From NCBI RefSeq assembly GCF_022230925.1, contig NZ_JAKKFH010000042.1:1-55618 (forward strand): a stretch of DNA of 55,618 nucleotides, read 5' to 3'. Positions 24,467-33,680 of this stretch are shown one piece after another. The notes under the pieces are model-generated. The model was not told where the DNA came from. It made no database searches and worked only from the letters and a program-made list of their open reading frames with translations. The stretch comes from Micromonospora alfalfae. Lineage in GTDB: Bacteria; Actinomycetota; Actinomycetes; Mycobacteriales; Micromonosporaceae. A program made the position numbers and the translations under genes. Each line of letters opens with the position of its first letter. Position 1 is the stretch's first letter.

Positions 24467-26575
24467 TCACTTCACGCCGGCGGCGTCCATGCCGCGCAGC
24501 TCCTTCTTCAGGTCGGAGACCTCGTCGCGGATCCGGGCCGCCAACTCGAACTGGAGCTCGCGGGCGGCGGCCAACATCTGGTCGTTGAGCTCCTGGATGA
24601 GCTGGGCGAGGTCGGCGCGGGCCATCCCCTCCCGTGAGGTGGTGGTCGCGGCGGACCGGCTCCGGCTGCGGGTCTCCTTGACCGGCGCCTTGCCTCGGGA
24701 GAGCTGACGCACCGCGCCGCCGACCCGGGAGTTCTCGGTGTCCTCCGCCTCGCGGTAGATGTCGTCGAGGATGTCGTGGATCTTCTTACGCAGCGGCTCC
24801 GGGCTGATGCCGTTCGCCTCGTTGTGCGCGATCTGCTTGGCCCGACGCCGATCGGTCTCGTCGATCGCCGCCGCCATCGACGGGGTGATCTTGTCGGCGT
24901 ACATGTGCACCTGACCGGAGACGTTACGGGCGGCCCGCCCGATGGTCTGGATCAGCGACCGGCCGCTGCGCAGGAAGCCCTCCTTGTCGGCGTCGAGAAT
25001 CGCCACCAGCGACACCTCGGGCAGGTCCAGACCTTCCCGGAGCAGGTTGATGCCGACGAGCACGTCGTAGTCGCCCTTGCGCAGCTCACGCAGCAGCTCC
25101 ACCCGGCGCAACGTGTCGACCTCCGAGTGCAGGTAGCGCACCCGGATGCCGTTCTCCAGGAGGTAGTCGGACAGGTCCTCGGCCATCTTCTTGGTGAGTG
25201 TGGTGACCAGCACCCGCTCGTCCCGGTCGGTCCGCAGCTTGATCTCGTGCATCAGGTCGTCGATCTGACCCTTGGTCGGCTTGATCACGACCTCCGGGTC
25301 GACCAGCCCGGTGGGGCGGATCACCTGCTCGACGAACTCGCCCTGGGCCTGCTCCATCTCCCACGTGCCGGGGGTCGCGGAGAGGTAGACCATCTGGCCG
25401 ACCCGCTCCAGGAACTCGTCGAAGCGCAGCGGCCGGTTGTCGGCCGCGCTGGGCAGCCGGAAGCCGTGGTCGATGAGCATCCGCTTGCGGGACGCGTCGC
25501 CCTCGTACATGCCGCCGATCTGCGGGATGGTCACGTGCGACTCGTCGACCACTGTGAGGAAGTCGTCGGGGAAGTAGTCGAGCAGGGCGTGCGGCGGGCT
25601 GCCGGGCAGCCGCCCGTCCATGTGCATCGAGTAGTTCTCGATGCCGGAGCAGAAGCCCACCTGCCGCATCATCTCGATGTCGTAGGTGGTGCGCATCCGC
25701 AGCCGCTGCGCCTCCAGCAGCTTGCCCTGCCGCTCCAGTTCGGCGAGACGCTCGGCCAGCTCCACCTCGATGTCACGGATCGCCCGTTCCATCCGCTCCG
25801 GACCGGCCGCGTAGTGGGTGGCCGGGAAGATCACCAGCTGGTCGACCTCGCGGACCACGTCACCGGTCAACGGGTTGAGGTAGTAGAGCTTCTCCACCTC
25901 GTCACCGAACAGCTCGATCCGGATCGCCAGCTCCTCGTACGCCGGGATGATCTCCAGCGTGTCGCCGCGGACCCGGAAGGTGCCCCGCTGGAAGGCCATG
26001 TCGTTGCGGGTGTACTGGATGTCGACCAGCCGGCGCAGCAATTGGTCGCGGTCGAGCTCCTGCCCGACCTGCATCTTCACCGCCCGGTTGAGGTACTCCT
26101 CCGGGGTGCCCAGGCCGTAGATCGCCGAGACGGTGGCCACCACGATCACGTCGCGGCGGGTGAGCAGCGACATCGTCGCCGAGTGCCGCAGCCGCTCCAC
26201 CTCCTCGTTGATCGAGGAGTCCTTCTCGATGTACGTGTCGGTCTGCGGGATGTACGCCTCGGGCTGGTAGTAGTCGTAGTACGAGACGAAGTATTCGACG
26301 GCGTTGTGCGGCAGCAGCTCGCTGAACTCCTTGGCCAACTGCGCGCAGAGCGTCTTGTTCGGGGCGAGCACCAGGGTGGGGCGTTGCAGCCGCTCGATCA
26401 GCCACGCGGTGGTGGCGCTCTTGCCGGTGCCGGTCGCGCCGAGCAGCACCGTGTTGCGGTCGCCGCGTCGCACCCGACGCTCAAGCTCATCGATGGCCGC
26501 CGGTTGGTCGCCGGCCGGCTGAAAGTCACTGACGACCTGGAAGCGGCTGTCCAGCCGGGGAATGTCGAGCGCCAT
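24467..26575 (-). CDS. uvrB: Excinuclease ABC subunit UvrB
   Basis: A 702-residue nucleotide excision repair helicase that takes damaged DNA from UvrA and recruits UvrC. Seen in order: Walker A GATGTGKS, the DNA-clamping beta-hairpin YYDYYQPEAY, the DEAD-like DESH, helicase motif VI (QTIGRAARN), and the C-terminal UVR helix hairpin (ELNDQMLAAARELQFELAARI) that binds UvrC. The length is normal. No clear LexA box (GAAC-N4-GTTC) was found in the 70 bp upstream. Confidence 0.98.
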   Translation of the reverse strand: MALDIPRLDSRFQVVSDFQPAGDQPAAIDELERRVRRGDRNTVLLGATGTGKSATTAWLIERLQRPTLVLAPNKTLCAQLAKEFSELLPHNAVEYFVSYYDYYQPEAYIPQTDTYIEKDSSINEEVERLRHSATMSLLTRRDVIVVATVSAIYGLGTPEEYLNRAVKMQVGQELDRDQLLRRLVDIQYTRNDMAFQRGTFRVRGDTLEIIPAYEELAIRIELFGDEVEKLYYLNPLTGDVVREVDQLVIFPATHYAAGPERMERAIRDIEVELAERLAELERQGKLLEAQRLRMRTTYDIEMMRQVGFCSGIENYSMHMDGRLPGSPPHALLDYFPDDFLTVVDESHVTIPQIGGMYEGDASRKRMLIDHGFRLPSAADNRPLRFDEFLERVGQMVYLSATPGTWEMEQAQGEFVEQVIRPTGLVDPEVVIKPTKGQIDDLMHEIKLRTDRDERVLVTTLTKKMAEDLSDYLLENGIRVRYLHSEVDTLRRVELLRELRKGDYDVLVGINLLREGLDLPEVSLVAILDADKEGFLRSGRSLIQTIGRAARNVSGQVHMYADKITPSMAAAIDETDRRRAKQIAHNEANGISPEPLRKKIHDILDDIYREAEDTENSRVGGAVRQLSRGKAPVKETRSRSRSAATTTSREGMARADLAQLIQELNDQMLAAARELQFELAARIRDEVSDLKKELRGMDAAGVK

Positions 26576-26874
26576 GCCGTCAACGGTACGCCGGAGGTCC
26601 GACAGGAACGGCCGTCACGCCAGGTACGTGATCGGCTTCAATATTCCCATTGTGTGGCCCATGTCACCGGGACTACCCTCTTCATGTAGGCCGCTCGCGG
26701 CGGCCGACCGGGCCGGTGGCCAGGCCAACATCACGGCCGGTCGCCCCCGGCACTGCGGTCGCAGCACCCGGCTCGTCCGGCGTGCGCACCCGTGTGGTCG
26801 CGCTCGAGGCGCAGACCGGCCGCCGCGAGCGCCCCTGCTCGTCACCCCGATGCCTCCCCGCCCGTTTCATCTCC
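26576..26874. other. Divergent intergenic region between uvrB and the two-repeat membrane protein gene
   Basis: About 300 bp holding the uvrB promoter on the minus strand. It has one AT-richer patch near 26635-26655. The reading frame of the rightward gene is open through much of it, so its true start may lie inside. No hairpin, repeat or recognised operator was seen. Confidence 0.4.
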
Positions 26875-28719
26875 GTGGACACCTCTCCGACCCCGGCGCC
26901 CGACGCCGCCCGCACCGTGACGCCCCGACCGGAGGCCGGCAGCCCCGGCAGTGGCCCGGCCAACGGCAGCGGGCGGCACCGCACCGGCTCGACCGTTGGC
27001 GCCTCGGCGTCCGGCCGAACCAACGACATCAAGAACATGTCCAAGGCCGGCCGAACCAACGACACCGGGAACATGTCCACGACCGGCCGAACCAACGACA
27101 CCGGGAACAGGTCCACAGCCGGCCGGTCCGCCGGCGGCGCGCGGCGAGCCACCGCCGGCCGCAAGACCGCCGAAACGCGGCGGGCCGCCGCCGAGCGAAG
27201 CCTCGCGGAGAACCGCGACACCACAGGACGCGACGACACCCCGGACACCGTCGACACCAGCGACACCGCCGGGCCGCCCAGGGCCGGCCGTCGTCGACGT
27301 ACGGTGCTGCTGTTGCTCGGCCTGACGGCGGTGACGTCCGCGACGGCGCTGGTGCTCGGGCTGTTGAGCTGGGCGCCCGACCCGCCCGAGGCGGCCCGGC
27401 CGCTGACAGTGACGGAAGGCGAGCGGCTGGCCGCCGTGCGGGTCACCAACCTGCGGGACCTGCGCGCCGGCGTACGGGTCACGGCCGGCACCGACGCCGC
27501 CCGAATCGAACTGGTGGGCTGGGTGGACTGGTCCCGGTCACTGCTCTACCTCGACGTGGGCGGGCCGGGAGCGGGCGCCGAGCGCGGGCTGTTGCAGAAG
27601 AGCGGTCCGGTGCTGGTGATCCGGCCCGATCCGGCGGCGGTGCCGACTCCCGCCTCCCCACCACTGATGCCCCCGGCGGACCGGTGGCGGCTGCACCGAC
27701 TGGCACCCGGGGCGCACCTGGCACCGGTGCTCGACCTGCTCCTCGATCTTGCCGCCGACCGGCCGGACACCACGACCCGGACGGCGCCGTCCGACGGGGC
27801 GCGCTGGATCGCCCGGGAGACAGTGCCGGCCGGCCCACTGGACGTCATACAGGCACCACTGCCCACCGGCGCGCCGGCCGCCAGCACGGCCATCGGCACA
27901 CCCAGCGCCGCGATGCCCGCCCCGGACGGGCAGACCCGGTACTGGCTCGATCAGGATGCCCGGCTGCACAAGCTGGTGACCCGGCTGCCCGGCGCGGGTC
28001 CGGTCACGATGATCTTCAACCGCGCGGACCGGCCGACACTACGACCGGTGGACGCGCTCGGCGGCCGCCCCGGTCTCCCCCGCGCGCTGACCGACGCCGA
28101 GCAACGTCGGCTCGACCGGCTGCCGGCCCGGCTCCGCGCCCACGGCGGTGCCACTGTGACGCTGACCGCACCGGTGGGCACGGACACGAACCTGCGGGGC
28201 GCCGGCTGGCTGAGCTGGACCGCGGGCACCGCGTACCTCTCGGTCGCCGACCTGGGCGTACCAGATCGCCGGACCCTCCTGCGCCGCGACGCCGCCGGTC
28301 TGGCCCGGGCGGACCTGCCGGCGGCCGATGCCGGTGGCGGCACCGCGGAGGCGCCGGCCCGGCCGCCGCTGCCGCCCCCGGCCGGGGGATGGCGGGTCTC
28401 CCGGTCCGCCCGAGACGACCTGAGTGTGCTGGTCGACGCCGCAATCGCCGCCGGGTCGGTCGGGCAGCGCGGCGCGGCCGTGCGGGTACGTGAGGACGTT
28501 GCCGCCGGACGCGCCGTGGACGTCATCGAGTCGGGTCCGGCCGGCGCGCGGCTGCGTTACTGGCTCGACCGGGACGGGTCGCTGCGCCGGCTCGAGTTGC
28601 AGACCGACGGCGGCGCGTGGGCACACCTGGATCTCTGGCCCGCCGTCGTGCCCCGACTGGCTGCCAACCCTCGGCCGCCCTCCCCTCGGTCTCCGACCCC
28701 TCGGCCGGGTGCCCGCTGA
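26875..28719 (+). CDS. Membrane-anchored protein with duplicated extracytoplasmic domain, family not recognised
   Basis: A protein of about 614 residues from a GTG at 26875. The start is uncertain because the frame is open further upstream and no ribosome binding site stands out. Residues 1-140 are low-complexity and basic, including three 12-residue repeats (47-82, GRTNDTGNMSTT-like). One membrane helix follows (about 143-164, TVLLLLGL...), which places the rest outside the cell. The outer part holds two related domains, about 172-385 and 390-600. Each ends with DVI(E/Q), then RYWLDxDxxLxxL, and each has a WRLxR/WRVSR segment. No enzyme motif is evident. It converges on coaE with a 4-bp gap. 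I do not recognise the family. Confidence 0.65.
   Translation: MDTSPTPAPDAARTVTPRPEAGSPGSGPANGSGRHRTGSTVGASASGRTNDIKNMSKAGRTNDTGNMSTTGRTNDTGNRSTAGRSAGGARRATAGRKTAETRRAAAERSLAENRDTTGRDDTPDTVDTSDTAGPPRAGRRRRTVLLLLGLTAVTSATALVLGLLSWAPDPPEAARPLTVTEGERLAAVRVTNLRDLRAGVRVTAGTDAARIELVGWVDWSRSLLYLDVGGPGAGAERGLLQKSGPVLVIRPDPAAVPTPASPPLMPPADRWRLHRLAPGAHLAPVLDLLLDLAADRPDTTTRTAPSDGARWIARETVPAGPLDVIQAPLPTGAPAASTAIGTPSAAMPAPDGQTRYWLDQDARLHKLVTRLPGAGPVTMIFNRADRPTLRPVDALGGRPGLPRALTDAEQRRLDRLPARLRAHGGATVTLTAPVGTDTNLRGAGWLSWTAGTAYLSVADLGVPDRRTLLRRDAAGLARADLPAADAGGGTAEAPARPPLPPPAGGWRVSRSARDDLSVLVDAAIAAGSVGQRGAAVRVREDVAAGRAVDVIESGPAGARLRYWLDRDGSLRRLELQTDGGAWAHLDLWPAVVPRLAANPRPPSPRSPTPRPGAR
27013..27120 (+). repeat. 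Three 36-bp in-frame tandem repeats
   Basis: Units at 27013-27048, 27049-27084 and 27085-27120 each begin GGCCGAACCAACGACA. They encode 12-residue units in the cytoplasmic tail of the membrane protein. Copies 2 and 3 are nearly identical, suggesting recent duplication. Confidence 0.9.
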
Positions 28720-28723
28720 TGCC

Positions 28724-29905
28724 TCAGGGGTGCCAGCCGGTCTGCGCGGCCCACTGCTCGGCCCGCAGGTACTCCTCGTCGAACCACGGGTTGCGGGCCG
28801 TGCCGGAATCGCCGGCCTCCGGTGCCGCGTCGACCAGATCCCGCTTGAGCAGCAGGTACGTGGCCCGCTGATCCGGATCGGCACGCAGGTGATCACGCAT
28901 CAGCAACGCGTACCGCCAACCCGGTGAATCGGCCACCCGCACGTGCAGACGAACCGGGCGGGCCGGGTCCGCACTGCCGTGCAGCCGCTTCTCCCACCGG
29001 CCCCGGCCGGCCGGGCGCGGGTCGTCCCACCAGTGCCCCGGCACCCGCGGAAACCCGGCGCTCGCCAGCCGATCGGCCAACGGCCCGTCCGCGTCGGCGA
29101 GGCTGGCGACCGCCACCTGCACGTCGATGACGTTCTGGGCGGCCAGGCCGGGCACCGCCGTCGAACCAATGTGATCGATCCGGAGGGCATCCGAGCCGAG
29201 CGCGTGCTGGATCCGGGCGGCCAGCCGCGCGTACTGCTGCGGCCAGCTCGCGTCGGCCCCGGCCCGCTCGGCCGCGTCCGGCGGGACCACCCGCCGCTGG
29301 CGCAGGTTGTCCTCGTAGGGCACCAGCCGCTGCTTCCAGAGCCTGTCGACGGCGTCGTGCAGCGCCGTCAGGCTCCCGTCGTTGGTCAGCACCACGTCCG
29401 CGGCCGCCCGGCGGCGGGCGTCGTCGGCCTGCGCGGCGATCCTCCGCTCGGCCTCCGCACGACCCATCCCCCGGTCGCGCGCCAGCCGCTCCAGTCGCGT
29501 CGACACGGCCGTCTGCACCACGACCACCAGGTGGTACGTCGGCGCGAGACCCACCTCGACCAGCAGCGGTACGTCGTTGACGACTATCGCTTCGGGTGCC
29601 GCCGCAGCGGTCAGCTCCGCTGTGCGGGCCCGGACCCGGGGGTGGGTGATCGCCTCCAGCCGACGGCGGGCGGTCTCGTCGGCGAACACCACAGCTCCCA
29701 GTGCGGCACGGTCCAGTGCCCCGTCGGCGTCCACCACCGCGTCGGAGAAGGCTGCGACGATCTCGGCCAGCCCGTCCGTCCCCGGTGCCACCACCTCCCG
29801 GGCCACCCGGTCGGCGTCGATCAGCACCGCGCCCCGCTCGACGAGCCGCGCGGCCACCGCGCTCTTGCCTGACCCGATCCCGCCGGTCAACCCCACCTTC
29901 AGCAC
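28724..29905 (-). CDS. coaE: Dephospho-CoA kinase fused to GrpB (UPF0157) domain
   Basis: A 393-residue bifunctional-looking protein. Residues 1-200 are CoaE, with P-loop GGIGSGKS (8-15), DADRVAREVV and HPRVRA. It phosphorylates dephospho-CoA in the last step of CoA synthesis. Residues about 225-390 are a GrpB/UPF0157 nucleotidyltransferase-fold domain (DHIGSTAVPGLAAQNVIDV). This fusion is normal in actinobacteria, including Mycobacterium. The GTG at 29905 puts the P-loop at the usual distance. Upstream in-frame codons are possible but unlike CoaE. The C-terminal domain's role is unclear. Confidence 0.95.
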   Translation of the reverse strand: MLKVGLTGGIGSGKSAVAARLVERGAVLIDADRVAREVVAPGTDGLAEIVAAFSDAVVDADGALDRAALGAVVFADETARRRLEAITHPRVRARTAELTAAAAPEAIVVNDVPLLVEVGLAPTYHLVVVVQTAVSTRLERLARDRGMGRAEAERRIAAQADDARRRAAADVVLTNDGSLTALHDAVDRLWKQRLVPYEDNLRQRRVVPPDAAERAGADASWPQQYARLAARIQHALGSDALRIDHIGSTAVPGLAAQNVIDVQVAVASLADADGPLADRLASAGFPRVPGHWWDDPRPAGRGRWEKRLHGSADPARPVRLHVRVADSPGWRYALLMRDHLRADPDQRATYLLLKRDLVDAAPEAGDSGTARNPWFDEEYLRAEQWAAQTGWHP

Positions 29906-29950
29906 CCGAACAGTCAACCGGATCGACGTTCCCGCCGCCAAACCCGCCCA

Positions 29951-30024
29951 CGTTCACGCGCACGTTCACGCCCACACCCACACCCACGCCCACGCCCACG
30001 CCCACGCCCACGCCCACGCCCACG
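29951..30024. repeat. Hexanucleotide microsatellite, CCCACG type
   Basis: From 29971 to 30024 there are nine exact-phase 6-base units: two CCCACA, then seven CCCACG. Three to four degenerate units of the same period (CGTTCA/CGCGCA) precede it from 29951. It starts 46 bp upstream of the coaE start, in non-coding DNA. Both strands can be read through it, giving His-Ala or Val-Gly peptides, but neither reading looks genuine. Confidence 0.9.
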
Positions 30025-30210
30025 CCGGCATGATCGTGCTCGAACCAGGATGTAGTGGTGTGCGGTGGCCGGGATGCCACTGCAACATGGATCGAGCGCG
30101 ATCTTGGCCGTCCGTACGGGCCACCGGCCGGCCGCCTGGTGCGCCGCACCCGCCGCGGCTCAACGCGGGGCGCACCTCGCCACCCGAGGGCGGACCGCGG
30201 GTACGGCGAA

Positions 30211-30251
30211 GGCCCCGCCCCCAGCGATCCGGAGATCGCGGGGACGGGGCC
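30211..30251 (-). terminator. Terminator after rpsA
   Basis: A long imperfect stem (arms about 30211-30229 and 30234-30251, one bulge and one G-T pair) with a 4-base loop lies 18 bp after the rpsA stop. The remaining interval to coaE (30025-30210) showed nothing else. Confidence 0.75.
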
Positions 30252-30268
30252 CGTCGTCGTTCAGCGGG

Positions 30269-31780
30269 TCACTTACCGCCGGCGAGCTTCTCCCGCAGTG
30301 CGGCGAGCGCCTCGTCGGTGGCCAGCGTGCCGGCCGGCTCCTCGGCCTGCCGGCTGGGGGCCGGGCTGGACGAGGAGGTGGTGCCACCGCCACCGCCACC
30401 GCCAGCGGCCGGAACGGCCGGGGTCGGGTTGGCGGCAGCCTCGGCGTCGGCGGCCCGAGAGGTCTGCACCTGCTTGGTGTGGGCCTCCCAGCGCAGACGA
30501 GCCTCGGCGTACTGGTTCTCCCAGGTCTCGCGCTGCTTGTCGTACCCCTCGAGCCACTCGCCCGTCTCCGGGTCGAAGCCCTCGGGGTAGATGTAGTTGC
30601 CCTCGGTGTCGTACGTCGCGGCCATGCCGTAGAGGGTCGGGTCGAAGTGCTCCTCGCCCTCGACGAAGCCCTCGTTGGCCTGCTTGAGCGACAGCGAGAT
30701 CCGGCGACGCTCAAGGTCGATGTCGATGACCTTGACCATGACCTCGGAGCCAACCTGGACGACCTGCTCCGGGATCTCCACGTGGCGCTCGGCCAGCTCG
30801 GAGATGTGGACCAGGCCCTCGATGCCGTCGTCCACGCGGACGAACGCACCGAACGGAACCAGCTTGGTGACCTTGCCCGGCACGATCTGCTGGATCGCGT
30901 GGGTGCGGGCGAACTGCCGCCACGGGTCTTCCTGGGTCGCCTTCAGCGACAGCGAGACCCGCTCGCGGTCCAGGTCGACGTCCAGGACCTCGACCTCGAC
31001 CTCCTGGCCCACCTCGACGACCTCGGACGGGTGGTCGATGTGCTTCCAGGACAGCTCGGAGACGTGCACCAGACCGTCGACGCCGCCCAGGTCCACGAAG
31101 GCGCCGAAGTTGACGATCGAGGACACGACGCCCTTGCGGACCTGGCCCTTCTGCAGCTTGTTGAGGAACTCGGTGCGCACCTCGGACTGCGTCTGCTCCA
31201 GCCAGGCCCGGCGGGACAGGACCACGTTGTTGCGGTTCTTGTCCAGCTCGATGATCTTGGCTTCGAGCTCCCGCCCGACGTACGGCTGCAGGTCGCGCAC
31301 ACGACGCATCTCGACCAGGGACGCGGGCAGGAAGCCGCGCAGCCCGATGTCGAGGATGAGGCCGCCCTTGACCACCTCGATGACCGAACCGCGGACGACG
31401 CCGTCCTCGTCCTTGATCTTCTCGATCGTGCCCCAGGCCCGCTCGTACTGTGCCCGCTTCTTGGAGAGGATCAGACGACCCTCCTTGTCCTCCTTCTGGA
31501 GGACCAGGGCCTCGATGTGGTCGCCAACCGTCACAACCTCGGCGGGGTCCACGTCGTGCTTGATCGACAACTCCCGAGAGGGGATGACACCCTCGGTCTT
31601 GTAGCCGATGTCGAGCAGGACCTCGTCCCGATCGACCTTGACGACGGTGCCTTCGACAATGTCGCCGTCGTTGAAGTACTTGATGGTCTCGTCGATCGCG
31701 GCGAGGAATGCCTCCTCGGAACCGAGATCGTCGTGGGTGACCCGGGTGGCGCTCGAGGGGGCCTCGATGCTGCTCGTCAT
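30269..31780 (-). CDS. rpsA: 30S ribosomal protein S1
   Basis: A 503-residue actinobacterial S1 with four S1 RNA-binding domains in series (about 35-105, 120-190, 205-275, 290-365). Each shows the G-x-(V/F)-x-(I/V) strand pattern, for example GVVSSIVNFGAFVDLGGVDG. A long variable C-terminal tail contains Tyr/Glu-rich sequence and a seven-glycine run (GGGGGGG). It helps mRNA binding by the 30S subunit. The ATG at 31780 (MTSSIEAPSS) fits the family; the longer in-frame extension does not. GGAG lies about ten bases upstream. Confidence 0.97.
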   Translation of the reverse strand: MTSSIEAPSSATRVTHDDLGSEEAFLAAIDETIKYFNDGDIVEGTVVKVDRDEVLLDIGYKTEGVIPSRELSIKHDVDPAEVVTVGDHIEALVLQKEDKEGRLILSKKRAQYERAWGTIEKIKDEDGVVRGSVIEVVKGGLILDIGLRGFLPASLVEMRRVRDLQPYVGRELEAKIIELDKNRNNVVLSRRAWLEQTQSEVRTEFLNKLQKGQVRKGVVSSIVNFGAFVDLGGVDGLVHVSELSWKHIDHPSEVVEVGQEVEVEVLDVDLDRERVSLSLKATQEDPWRQFARTHAIQQIVPGKVTKLVPFGAFVRVDDGIEGLVHISELAERHVEIPEQVVQVGSEVMVKVIDIDLERRRISLSLKQANEGFVEGEEHFDPTLYGMAATYDTEGNYIYPEGFDPETGEWLEGYDKQRETWENQYAEARLRWEAHTKQVQTSRAADAEAAANPTPAVPAAGGGGGGGTTSSSSPAPSRQAEEPAGTLATDEALAALREKLAGGK

Positions 31781-32177
31781 GTGGGCGGTTGCTCCGGTCG
31801 GTGGGTTGTCACAGCAGGCTGGTGTGTCGCAGTGACCTGTTCGCGCCAGCGGATCCGTCGCCGGGCACACCGAACGATCGCCTAGTGAGATCATGATGTG
31901 GCTCCGTCGACCGCGCACCTGCTCCCTGCCGAGGCAACGCGATCCGCGAGCGCATCGTCTAGCCTACCGTGCGCATTACCACAGCGTGCAAGCCCTCCCG
32001 GCTTCTCTTCGTGCGATGACCTGCGAAAGCCGAACAATCGCCCGGAAAAGACCCCTGCTGTCTCCTGCGTCACAACGGCCCCTCCGGCCCCGCCGGCCGA
32101 GCCCGCCCGCGAGGAGTCGCGTGGATCGTGGACGCGCCGCCGTACCCGATGGGGTGGGAGGGGCCTAGCGTGAGCGC
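31781..32177. other. Divergent control region between rpsA and methyltransferase genes
   Basis: About 400 bp without a credible gene. On the minus strand TTGCAC (31986-31991) and TAGGCT (31961-31966) are 19 bp apart. They resemble a sigma-70-type promoter for rpsA and would give a leader of about 175 bases. The spacing is slightly long, so this is only a candidate. Nothing else was recognised. Confidence 0.35.
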
Positions 32178-32984
32178 GTGGATGACGACAGCCGGGTTAC
32201 CCGGCGCCGGGTGGGTGACGCCGAGGCCCGGCGCGCCAACCGCGGCTGGTGGGACACCGACGCCGACGACTACCAGGCCGAACACGGCGCGTTCCTCGGC
32301 GACGTGGACTTCGTGTGGTGCCCCGAGGGCCTGCGCGAGGCCGACGCCCGGTTGCTCGGCGACGTGTCGGGGCGGCGGGTGCTGGAGGTGGGCGCCGGCG
32401 CCGCGGCCGCCGCCCGCTGGCTCGCCACCCAGGGTGCCCGGCCGGTCGCCTTCGACCTGTCCGCCGGCATGTTGCGGCACGCCGCCGAGGCCGCCGACCG
32501 CACCGGGGTACGCGTACCGCTGGTGCAGGCCGACGCGCTCGCCCTGCCGTTCGCCGACCGGTCGTTCGACGTCGCCTGCACCGCGTTCGGCGCGATCCCG
32601 TTCGTGGACGACTCGGCGGCGCTGCTCGCCGAGGTGCACCGGGTGCTACGCCCCGGCGGCCGATGGGTGTTCTCGGTGACCCACCCGATGCGGTGGATCT
32701 TCCTCGACGACCCCGGCGAGGGCGGCCTGACGGCAGTGCACTCGTACTTCGACCGCTCCCCGTACGTGGAGCAGGACGAGAGCGGCGTGGCCACCTACGT
32801 CGAGCAGCACCGCACCCTCGGCGACCGGATCCGCGAGCTGGTCGGCGCCGGGTTCCGGCTGCTGGACCTGGTGGAGCCGGAGTGGCCGCAGGGACACGAG
32901 GGGATCTGGGGGCAGTGGAGCCCGCTGCGCGGACGACTCTTCCCCGGCACCGCCATCTTCGTCACCGAGAAGCCCGCCGGGTGA
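32178..32984 (+). CDS. Class I SAM-dependent methyltransferase
   Basis: A 268-residue methyltransferase of the Methyltransf_11 type. Motif I is VLEVGAGAAAAARWLA, the acidic strand-2 residue is in AFDLSAGML, then VQADALALPFADRSFD and LLAEVHRVLRPGG follow. The N-terminal NRGWWDTDADDYQAEHGAFLG is common in actinobacterial small-molecule methyltransferases. The substrate is unknown. The GTG at 32178 is the chosen start; an ATG four bases later is out of frame. Confidence 0.9.
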   Translation: MDDDSRVTRRRVGDAEARRANRGWWDTDADDYQAEHGAFLGDVDFVWCPEGLREADARLLGDVSGRRVLEVGAGAAAAARWLATQGARPVAFDLSAGMLRHAAEAADRTGVRVPLVQADALALPFADRSFDVACTAFGAIPFVDDSAALLAEVHRVLRPGGRWVFSVTHPMRWIFLDDPGEGGLTAVHSYFDRSPYVEQDESGVATYVEQHRTLGDRIRELVGAGFRLLDLVEPEWPQGHEGIWGQWSPLRGRLFPGTAIFVTEKPAG

Positions 32985-33041
32985 GCGCGCCGCACCCGTT
33001 GTCCGAGGTGCGAGCCATCGATCGCCGGTAGGCTCGGCCCC

Positions 33042-33644
33042 ATGAGCGCCGAGCCCATCCCGACATCACCTGGCCCCTGGTGTCCGGACCCGATGCGGCA
33101 GCAGCGTGCCGACTACACGCTGGAGGACCTGCTCGCTCTGCCGGACGACGCCCCCCGCGTCGAACTCGTCGACGGAGTTATCCAGGTGACACCCTCCCCC
33201 ACCCTGGGCCACCAGAACATTTCCAGCCTGCTGTGGCTCTGGCTGCACAACCACGCGCCGCAGCACCTCGGCGCTGCCCAGGCCATCGGTGTCAAGCTCA
33301 GCCACAACACGAGCCGACAGCCCGACGTGCTGTTACACCGGGCCGACGTGGCGTCCGCTCACTCCATCCTGCGGCCCGCCGACGTCGTTCTCGCCGTCGA
33401 GATCGTTTCGCCGGGCACGCGACGGATCGACCGGTTCGCGAAGCCGGGTGAGTACGCCGCCGCCGGCATCCCGTTCTACTGGCGGATCGAGCAGGACCCG
33501 GTGCACGTGTACGCGTACCGGATCGGCGATCGGGTGGGGCCGGGCGGTGAGCGGCAGTACGAGCTGGTCGCCGACGGCGCCGACGTGATCGAGCTGACCG
33601 AGCCGTTCGACATCAAGCTGCCGGTCGCCGAGATCACGCCGTAG
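33042..33644 (+). CDS. Uma2 family endonuclease-fold protein (DUF820)
   Basis: A 200-residue protein with the PD-(D/E)xK nuclease fold. Candidate active-site residues are Glu41 (VELVDG), Asp95 (QPDVLL), Glu120 (VEIVSPG) and Lys134 (FAKPGEYAAAGIPFYW). Uma2 proteins are abundant in cyanobacteria and actinobacteria, often in many copies, and have no firm physiological role. It is the first of three short rightward genes, 36 bp ahead of the HVA1 gene. Confidence 0.92.
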   Translation: MSAEPIPTSPGPWCPDPMRQQRADYTLEDLLALPDDAPRVELVDGVIQVTPSPTLGHQNISSLLWLWLHNHAPQHLGAAQAIGVKLSHNTSRQPDVLLHRADVASAHSILRPADVVLAVEIVSPGTRRIDRFAKPGEYAAAGIPFYWRIEQDPVHVYAYRIGDRVGPGGERQYELVADGADVIELTEPFDIKLPVAEITP

Positions 33645-33680
33645 TCGTTTCGGCCTGGCCGCCCCGGGTAGCCGAGGGCC

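Noticed and set aside
26576..26650. A LexA/SOS box upstream of uvrB.
   Set aside because: Only a half site (GAAC followed by GT) was found; the second half GTTC is missing.
24776..26689. A 637-codon open frame opposite uvrB.
   Set aside because: Same explanation. uvrB is intact on the other strand, and the composition is that of a mirror frame.
28724..29905. The CoaE-GrpB fusion as a novelty.
   Set aside because: This fusion is widespread and described in actinobacteria.
29940..30030. A His-Ala/His-Thr repeat peptide that looks like a metal-binding protein.
   Set aside because: It is a reading of the CCCACG microsatellite. The frame continues antisense through coaE and rpsA and has no start signal of its own.
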